Shown here: positions 57,400 through 64,000 of the stretch, in pieces | Numbering within the stretch: the stretch's first letter is position 1 | Layout: each line of letters opens with the position of its first letter | Source of the DNA: Scleroderma bovista | Lineage: Eukaryota > Basidiomycota > Agaricomycetes > Boletales > Sclerodermataceae | Length of the DNA stretch: 64,000 nt | Direction: 5' to 3' | NCBI GenBank assembly: GCA_037178675.1 | Contig: JAYMGJ010000219.1 | Coordinates: 1 to 64,000, forward strand | The notes under the pieces: model-generated | Told to the model about the DNA's origin: nothing | Database searches by the model: none | What the model saw: only the letters and a program-made list of their open reading frames with translations | Made by a program: the position numbers and the translations under genes

Positions 57400-59525
57400 C
57401 TAATAAGGGTAGTCCAGCGTGTCCGCCACGGTGCCCTCGCCCTCGCCCTCCGCACACTCGTCCAAGAACCCCACCAGCACATCCCGGTACATCTCCCTCC
57501 CCTTATACGTGGCAACATCCTCCGGCCAGCTGCGGATCGCACTCGCCAGCCGCCCAGCCACCCCCCGCTCGCGCACCAGGTCCTCCACCTTGTACAGATA
57601 CGTGCGGATCCCAAACACAATGGCCCCCGTCCGTGGCAGTCGCCGCAGCGTCTGTCGCTCGCTTCGCACTCGCAGCGTCGAGGGCGCAAGATACGCCGCT
57701 GGGTCTGCACTGTGGCCATGGCCGTGCTGGAAGTCGTCCTCGGGACCGTTCGTCGACTCCGACCAGGCCAATTCTTCAGGGTCGACCTCGTCTTCCGTCA
57801 TATTTGATCGGCGTTGGTCGTCTGCCCGCCCATCCTCGCATGGGGGCTTGACGACCTGGATGAAGTAATTGTTTCGCACCACGGGCGTGCCCACCGCCAT
57901 ACGCTTGAAATACCGCTCCATGCTCGTCTGCAGCTTTTCCTTGTCTGCGAGATGCTCGTCCATCGTCCATCAAAACATCGATGGCCCACTCACACTGAGC
58001 TACATTGCCTGATAAATGAATTTCATGCAGCGGCCTCCCAATCTTGTCTCTCAGACGCCAAAACCCTATGCACGGAAGCGATGAGTGTATGAAAAAAACA
58101 TTGTTGTCCACCCACCTGCCGTGCAGATTGACCCTGCCTGGAAGTAATACCTGCCGTCCGTTCCTACGCCGCTTCGCGTCAGATGACCCCCCCCCAAAGC
58201 GGGGAGAGAGCGCACCTTCGATCATAATCGCCATGTCCTCCTGTACCCTTTTGGGGCTCTCAGTGGCACATCACCGTCACGTAAACAACTCACAGGCCCG
58301 TCACAATCTGCATTGCTGCCTCTCCAATATCCGTCCCATCCAGTCTCTCCAGCTCGCTCAGGTCGTACGTGACGCCCGTCTCGACCACCTCCACAGTCCA
58401 AACGGGCATCTCACCGGCCCACCCAAGCGAAACCCCACACACAGACGGAACAGGTGGCGCTCGCAACCTCGTAATGCGGAAAGAGGTCGGGTATCGGCGG
58501 GAAAGGTACTCCACCAACTCGTAAACCAGTTCCTTGGCTAGATTCAATTAGGTTTTATCGCACAAAGTTTGATGACGTGGCCAGCAACAAATTTTAGATA
58601 CCTCGGCCTGGACTCAATGATGGATCACGTACCAGCGTCAGCCCCTCCAGCGATGCCCACCCCATCGTCTTCCCGTGGGGGCAACACGCACACGGCTTCT
58701 CGACCCCGCGTACGAAGTCGGAACTGGCGTACACGTTGGTAATGCTCGAACCCCGAGTCTAACTCAATCCATTCGCTCCAACGCATGGACCGGATGCCCA
58801 TCGTGACACTGTGACGTCAACAAAAATGAGTAACTTTGTACGTTGGAATGGAGACTCGGACACCGCCGATCAACCCTCATTTACTGGCTCAGGCGAACCC
58901 TTCTACCTCCGCAAAGTGCCTTCCACGAGGTTCCACCCCTGTATGAACGAAAAAAAAATGGGGACGCACTGATACTCGCCCCATCTGAAGGGCCGATAGA
59001 GAATAGGCTTGATATCCACCAAGGCGTCTGTGCAGGGCGTGATTTCCGGATAGTCGAACTTCTCAGGAGTCCATGCTAGGGAAACGTGGCACGCAGTTAT
59101 CACACTGGTCATTAGTCCGCCGAGAAAAGAATACACCCACTGCCAGGATTCCGATGTTTGTTCGCATCCGAGGCAGAAACATCCTCAGACGCTGTCACCT
59201 CATGTCCTTTGGGGCCAGAACTGGGCTTCCTGGAAGACCATGTACCCCTACATCGGAAGATTATGTAGATCATAAAGATCGCGATGCCTTGTAGGGCAAA
59301 TGTGTGATATAGGCCCGGGGCGGAATGGTCAGTGTTAGTACCCGTTCCTGCCCGAGTGTTCGGCGTAAGCATGGCAGTTAGGTGTGCTCTCCAATCGTTC
59401 ATGGCGTCGTGTCCCGTGTAGGATAATGACAAGGGGTGCGTTACTTGACTGCGTAAGCAGATAAACCAATTATAAGTCCTTACCTGAGCCGAAGAGTCGT
59501 CCGAGTTACTCGGACCTCTCGCCAT
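57400..59525 (-). CDS. DUF3445 (heme-dependent oxidative N-demethylase-like) protein
   Basis: Eight exons (59525-59141, 59075-58970, 58808-58633, 58537-58294, 58247-58216, 58163-58116, 58065-57994, 57944-57400) give 535 residues. Family landmarks are KPILYRPFRWGEYHVTMG, WSEWIELDSGFEHY, AKELVYELVEYLSRRYP, VQEDMAIMIEGTDGRYYF, GFWRLRDKIGRPLHEIH, YKEKLQTSMERYF, VVRNNYFIQV and RQTLRRLPRTGAIVFGIRTY. Bacterial members bind heme and demethylate amines; the fungal role is not known to me. A single hydrophobic stretch (GIAIFMIYIIF) near residue 85 suggests a membrane anchor ahead of the catalytic domain. An ATG at 59402 in the same frame is an alternative start. Ten splice choices were checked by frame and homology. 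Confidence 0.88.
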
Positions 59526-60086
59526 CTTGATTGGGTGAGCAGTTTCAAGTCAAGCAAGTGGATTGACCTCGAAGGAAGATCAGATTTAGGAGTGCCGCTA
59601 ACTAGGGTCGAGTGGTTACTACGCCCCGCTCTTTTGCCTGGCCGGATGGATTCCAGGACAGTTCAAGTACAGGTCCAATGTTTGGTTGATCGTATGTAAG
59701 AGGCAAGTCCAATCACAACACGACACGAGAGTGCAACGGTGTAAGTAGAGTGTAGCAACTCCACCGAGGACATCGATGACCCCTAAGCAGTCTCCCAAAG
59801 CCAGATCCTAAAAGGCAGTCGTTCCGATGACCCTCCAAGGCTGGTGGATGGAAGGTGGAATGATAGAAGCCTATCAGTGAATCCCGCCTTGGAAAAGGTT
59901 TCTTTCGCGATTGCTTAATGTCGGTACTACGACAGACTACGACGCCACGACTGTCTCCAAGGAAATACCTTCAGGAGGTAAATACTAAACGCTGGCCAGC
60001 GAGTCAACAACTTTGATATCAAGTACATAAGCTAGAGGTCCAGCAAAAGAATCCACTCACACAACGCCAGCGCATACCCCCCCACC
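59526..60086. promoter_or_regulatory. Divergent intergenic, DUF3445 gene / ISD11
   Basis: 561 bp between start codons of the two divergent genes. Nothing specific recognised. Confidence 0.4.
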
Positions 60087-60462
60087 ATGAGCACCCCACC
60101 AACACGAAAAGCTCTGCTCGGTCTCTACGCCTCGACGCTGCGTGCAGCGAGGACGTTTAGCTCGTACAACTTCCGCAACTACTTCGTGCAGCGCACAAGG
60201 GACAACTTCCGGAACATGCTGGCAAGTCCACGGTCACCTTTCTCTAGACACGGCTGGTGACTGACACTGCATGCTATAGGTGGAAAATGACCCTGTCAAG
60301 GTCTCTCATGCATATGAGCAGGCCGTCTCCGAGCTCACGGTGCTGAGGCGAAGCGCAGTGGTTAACCAGATCTATGGCGGGCTACCTCTGTGCATCGAGG
60401 AAGAGAGTCATGTGGGTGACAATACGTTGAATGTGTGTATCCCTGGCACTCTCCTGACATAA
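60087..60462 (+). CDS. ISD11: ISD11/LYRM4-type Fe-S cluster assembly protein
   Basis: Two exons (60087-60221, 60280-60462) give 105 residues. ISD11 is the LYR-motif partner that stabilises the mitochondrial cysteine desulfurase Nfs1. Conserved parts are LLGLYASTLRAARTF (LYA replacing the usual LYR), SYNFRNYFVQRTRDNFR, and DPVKVSHAYEQAVSELTVLRR followed by a hydrophobic turn. The intron uses a GC donor (CTG|gcaagt at 60222); any nearby GT would break the conserved frame. The last 15 residues are not conserved, so the stop could be preceded by an unseen intron. Confidence 0.82.
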
Positions 60463-61213
60463 CGCGCAGATGTCTCAACATGCACAGGCTGCGGATACAT
60501 CTATATAGCGATATGCTGATAATATTACGCTGGGTGAGGTGGGTGAGGCTTTGGGATACCGATAAATGCGGTCGGGTACCATCGTAGGGGTCATAGATGG
60601 CCTCGCTAGTTAGGCAGTCGCTGGATTGCGTTACTGCAGGCTTTGTCTGGGCAAATCTTGAACAAGCAAGCACTTCCACTCGCCGGCTGATCGGGTGTCT
60701 TTGCTGGAACAACAACGGCATCTGTATTCCAAGAGGGTACATGACAAAGTCAGATCAACCATTCACATGGAAAAACGTGGCGAAGAGATGTGGAAGAAGA
60801 GGGCGACAGCTGGGTATCGATGTAAGGCATCCAGGCTTCCGTATGATCAATATCGATACTAGAGTGCATGTGCATCATGATCCGCAACTAGTTGAACTGG
60901 CAGAGTGTGGCAAGGATCACAGCTATCGTGTCACTTGCGCCAGTTGAACTCTTCGGGAATTGCATATTCAAATGGAGTTGTCAAAGTCTTTCCATTGCAA
61001 TAACAGAGAGCTCTGGAGTACATGATGTTGTGGTTCAGTGGGTGAACGAGCTATGATAGGAATAATTGACCTGGAGCATCTGTCACAGTAATACCATGTA
61101 CGCCACATATAGTATCACGACAGTGTAAGTAGAGACTGCAGAGAAGAAACTCACGTATTCGCGAATGCTCTAGAGATCGAGGTGGGGGATCCAACGCCGC
61201 TGTAGCTAAATGA
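60463..61213. other. Intergenic, convergent 3' flanks
   Basis: About 750 bp. Overlapping ORFs on both strands (60597-60947 plus, 60362-60742 minus) show no family resemblance and no intron structure. I do not support a gene here. Confidence 0.35.
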
Positions 61214-61836
61214 TCACGTAGACTTGTCGTCTTTTGCGTTCGAGCTCTGCTTCACTGACCCACCCCCAAGCCAACCCATCTTCCACCAGCTAGCTCCCGA
61301 ATTCGGTGGAGGTTGAACAGGTTGTCCCTGCACAGGAATGGCACCAGGAGTCGCCTGTGCCTTCTCCGCAACGGGTTGCTGACCACCATTCTGGTCCTCT
61401 TTCCACTGGTCCTCTGCGCTCTTGAGTCGCGTCAGAAACTCCTGCTTGTCTTTATTTTCACGGCCCTCCCGTTTGGCCGAAACTTCGTCAAGATGCCTCG
61501 TCTTCTCGACTTCACTCGGCTTCGTACCATAGTAGTACAGGCACATTGCCCCGACGGTGAAGGCTTGTGCGGCCACGCGTGCACGCATCCAGTACTGCAT
61601 GTTCCCGGATTGACGTTTGCGGAAACTGAGCATAGCCATGGCCAGTGCGGCCGTGGTGGCAATGGCGCCTTCGTATATATGTCGTTTAAGTGACGGGAGA
61701 TGCATGCAGGGCGATAGCACTCACCCAGAGGCACTAACGGCTCCTCTTTTGACTTGCGCCAAACTTTTTCTGACCAGGGCACTATTTCGGTGTCGGACGT
61801 GTCCTGAACTGCTTGTACATGCGTAGTAGCCGCCAT
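61214..61836 (-). CDS. RCF1: Respiratory supercomplex factor 1 (HIG1 domain)
   Basis: Two exons (61836-61725, 61668-61214) give 188 residues. Rcf1 sits in the mitochondrial inner membrane and helps assemble complex III-IV supercomplexes. The HIG1 domain is clear: SKEEPLVPLGAIATTAALAMAM, a basic loop FRKRQSGNMQYWMRARVAAQ and a second helix AFTVGAMCLYYYG (each shown here in parts of the same domain). A charged coiled coil (EVEKTRHLDEVSAKREG, FLTRLKSAEDQWKED) and a Gln/Pro-rich tail follow. The start ATG is 194 bp from the divergent ATP7 start. Confidence 0.92.
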
Positions 61837-62030
61837 CTTGTTTATAGACAATGGATTATGAGTTTGGCCAGTACAAGTGACAAGGACATGACTGGACCCG
61901 CTGAGAGTCGGAATAAGCGTAACAGTCGGCAGTTTCCGGCACTTCCACTTCCCAAGTCCTCCCGTTCAAAAGTTGTCCAGTCAGTGTGTCAATTACCCAG
62001 TTGAACTTGTCATTAAACAATTCACAGCTG
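61837..62030. promoter_or_regulatory. Divergent promoter, RCF1 / ATP7
   Basis: 194 bp separate the starts of two oxidative phosphorylation genes; the layout suggests coordinated expression. Confidence 0.5.
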
Positions 62031-62849
62031 ATGGCCACAAAAGCAGCTGCTGTCGCAGTCGTAAGCTTTTCAGTCTGCGTATGAATGACATTGTTGAATC
62101 TTTTTCTTCCGCACGAACAGGATTTCACGCGGATTTACTCGACGCTCGGTCTGGGCAAAGGTCCGCGACTTCCATAGGATACCACGACCAGGAATTAATT
62201 GTTTTCTCCACTTCCATCGCACAGAGACCATTGCCTCTCTTCAGGCTTTCCGCAAACGGCATGCAGATGCTCAACGCCTCCACGCCCAATATGCGTCGCA
62301 ACCAACGGCAGTCGACTTCTCCCACTACCGATCTGTCCTGAAAAACCAGGCTATCGTGGACGAGGCTGAAAAGCTCTCCAAGGACTTTAAGCCTGTCACA
62401 TACGACGCCAATGCGCACATCAAAGCTATCGAAGCTTTCGAGACCAAAGCGGTGGGTGGATCTCTGGTGTCGTTAAGGCATTCGTTGTGACGGTTGTATT
62501 TGAACGACAATAGGTCGCCAAAGCTAGGGAGACGGCGGAGAAGATAGACGTTGAACTGAAGGAGCTCCAGGCTACACTTGCCAATATCGAGGAGGCTCGT
62601 CCGTTCGAGGACCTCTCGGTAGGTGTCCTCGCTGCACGGGTACTTTGTGTGTTCCTTAACTTCAATTTTGAAAGTGTGACGACGTTGGCCAAGCACACCC
62701 ACGGATAGTCGAGGCAGTGGAGACCATGGTGAAGAAGGGCAAATGGACTGTACCTGGTATGCACATCTTAGCTTCCGTCCCTGAGTTATCAACTAATGAA
62801 GTTTACCATAGGGTACAAGGAGAAGTTCGGAGACCTTTCTCTCATGTAA
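62031..62849 (+). CDS. ATP7: Mitochondrial ATP synthase subunit d
   Basis: Six exons (62031-62060, 62121-62160, 62225-62451, 62514-62618, 62675-62756, 62812-62849) give 173 residues, the normal length. Subunit d is part of the peripheral stalk of F1Fo ATP synthase. Conserved parts are DFTRIYSTLGLGKET, LQAFRKRHADAQR, AVDFSHYRSVLKNQAIVDE, AIEAFETKAVAKARE, and VETMVKKGKWTVPGYKEKF near the C-terminus. The first exon has only ten codons, assigned because its ATG is the first in frame and the splice donor and acceptor fit. Confidence 0.95.
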
Positions 62850-63659
62850 TCTGCATTATATATCCTGTCTAGAATCCGACGATTGCCGGATGCACTCTTC
62901 AATAGCGCCCTAACCGAAAGTGCTATGACTTAAGACACATTCAATGCATGGTTGTCATCCGCATTTTGTCGTCTCCGTCAACTGAATTGGGGTAGTCGTG
63001 TCCTCAACTTCATGTACACCTTTTGAGTTGGGTTCACATCATTTCACGTTACCCCATCAGGCATGGAGGATGCACCGGGAACCGCAAAATGAATTCCAAA
63101 CTGTGTTACCTACTCTAGCGTCAACACTCGTTGAGCTTCTTTCGATTTATGTAAGTGAGCCAAGTTTCGAGCCTCGGAAATAGTCTCCCAAATCTCAGTG
63201 GCTTGCTTCACGGGCACTGCATCCTTGGCTACGGTGAGAGCAATCGAAGCAGCTGTTAATATTCTGGTTTTCTCTATACAGACAGGGGTAGGGTGTATGT
63301 CTACTATTTGGAGAGGCGTGAATCCATTTGGGATCGAGTAGAGGGTGCTTGTTGATACAGATTGGCAACAATGTTACAACATTTCTCGCTGCAACTGCAA
63401 AGCTGCGTCAACCTAAACAGAGAGAAACATTTGTGCTTGCAAGTAGTAGAGAGCAGTGATTTTGTAGGCTTGTTTACCCCTGGAAAAAATCATATGATAA
63501 TTCTTCAACTCCATACGCGACGGTATGTGTGGCAGTGGGATGACGTAATGCGGACTTTTCTGATCATGTGGAACGAGGAGACCACAACCACACTGCTACG
63601 CTTTGGTGCGACCATAACACCTTCATTGTTATTAGTTCTAGTCCGCCAACAAAGACACA
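62850..63659. other. Intergenic, no supported gene
   Basis: About 810 bp between ATP7 and the last gene. The plus ORF at 63362-63736 overlaps the next gene's first exon in another frame and is not supported. Confidence 0.35.
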
Positions 63660-64000
63660 ATGGCGTCTATGCCACCATCACCTACGAAAATGGAGGTTCA
63701 AATGGTTGGGATAGGCTACTTTTCCGCACCATTTGAACGTTTCATACGCGACGACGCTTCGGACTGGGCTGGGGCCTTTACACTGCTAGGTGCGTTGAAT
63801 CTAGCATGCTACGCCATTCTCGACTGATTATATGCGAGCATCTAGACACCATGGAGACCTACTTTGATTCCCATTTGGATTTGCTCCAGAGGCAAATTCA
63901 GAAGCATAGCGATAGGCTCAAGATGAAGGCGGAGGTTGCATTGAAGAAACGTGCTCAGTCCGGTGATTTCCTCACGGAGAACTTTGACCGCGAAATCAAG
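63660..64000 (+). CDS. Unknown protein, N-terminal part (runs off the window)
   Basis: Exon 63660-63789 and an exon starting 63846 that is still open at the window end encode about 95 residues. The ATG at 63660 gives MASMPPSPTKMEVQMVG, then FERFIRDDASDWAGAF. The second exon encodes an amphipathic, Gln/Lys-rich helix (YFDSHLDLLQRQIQKHSDRL, KMKAEVALKKR) likely to form a coiled coil. I cannot assign a family from this much. Confidence 0.5.

Noticed and set aside
1..64000. CRISPR arrays, operons, ribosome binding sites or other prokaryotic features
   Set aside because: Spliceosomal introns in nearly every gene and eukaryote-specific proteins show this is nuclear fungal DNA; no regular spacer arrays seen.
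1..64000. tRNA or rRNA genes
   Set aside because: I scanned for B-box-like GGTTCGA/GGTTCAA contexts and found no cloverleaf I could support; a tRNA search program would be decisive.

Overview
The window looks like nuclear DNA of an agaricomycete basidiomycete. Genes carry many short introns (about 47-75 bp, GT-AG, two GC-AG). Housekeeping genes are packed tightly and often transcribed divergently. The transposable-element proteins (Tnp2-type transposase, Harbinger with Myb-like partner, DUF6589, TET/JBP dioxygenase, copia) are types I associate with mushroom-forming fungi. All gene models below were spliced by eye. For the complete models the summed exon lengths are multiples of three and the reading frame is kept across every junction.

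Layout. 1-6.3 kb is transposons: a nearly complete Tnp2/CACTA-type transposase gene cut by the window edge, then a 2.9 kb PIF/Harbinger element with 105-bp terminal inverted repeats (TIRs) and TTA target duplications, whose transposase has lost its core. 8.0-20.5 kb is a housekeeping block: a DOA10-type ER ubiquitin ligase, a RING-finger protein, argininosuccinate synthase (ARG1) and an uncharacterised 475-residue protein. 21-46 kb is a nested repeat island. It holds a broken F-box gene; duplicated repeats; a 2.2 kb TIR element with 9-bp target duplications carrying the front ends of a RecQ-like helicase gene and a DUF6589 gene, itself invaded by a solo LTR; an 8.8 kb TIR element encoding a BTB protein, an rve-type integrase, a Cys-rich protein and a PD-(D/E)XK-like protein; a decayed Ty1/copia retrotransposon; and a segment with a TET/JBP 2-oxoglutarate dioxygenase gene between an unknown helical protein gene and a 5'-truncated transposase-like gene. 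46.5-64 kb is a second housekeeping block: isochorismatase-like hydrolase, DUF1748 protein, OST2/DAD1, SOD-fold mitoribosomal protein, AP-3 mu, hexokinase, Atf1-type bZIP factor, DUF3445 protein, ISD11, RCF1, ATP synthase subunit d, and the start of an unknown gene.

How the genes relate. The second housekeeping block is rich in mitochondrial functions (mitoribosome, Fe-S assembly, supercomplex factor, ATP synthase). RCF1 and ATP7 share a 194-bp intergenic promoter. OST2 and the mitoribosomal gene start 91 bp apart. In the 8.8 kb TIR element the BTB and integrase genes start 133 bp apart, and three of its four genes have intact frames, so it appears recently active or still mobilisable. The two TIR elements at 22.5-33.7 kb and the TET-bearing segment are the parts most likely to be poorly described.
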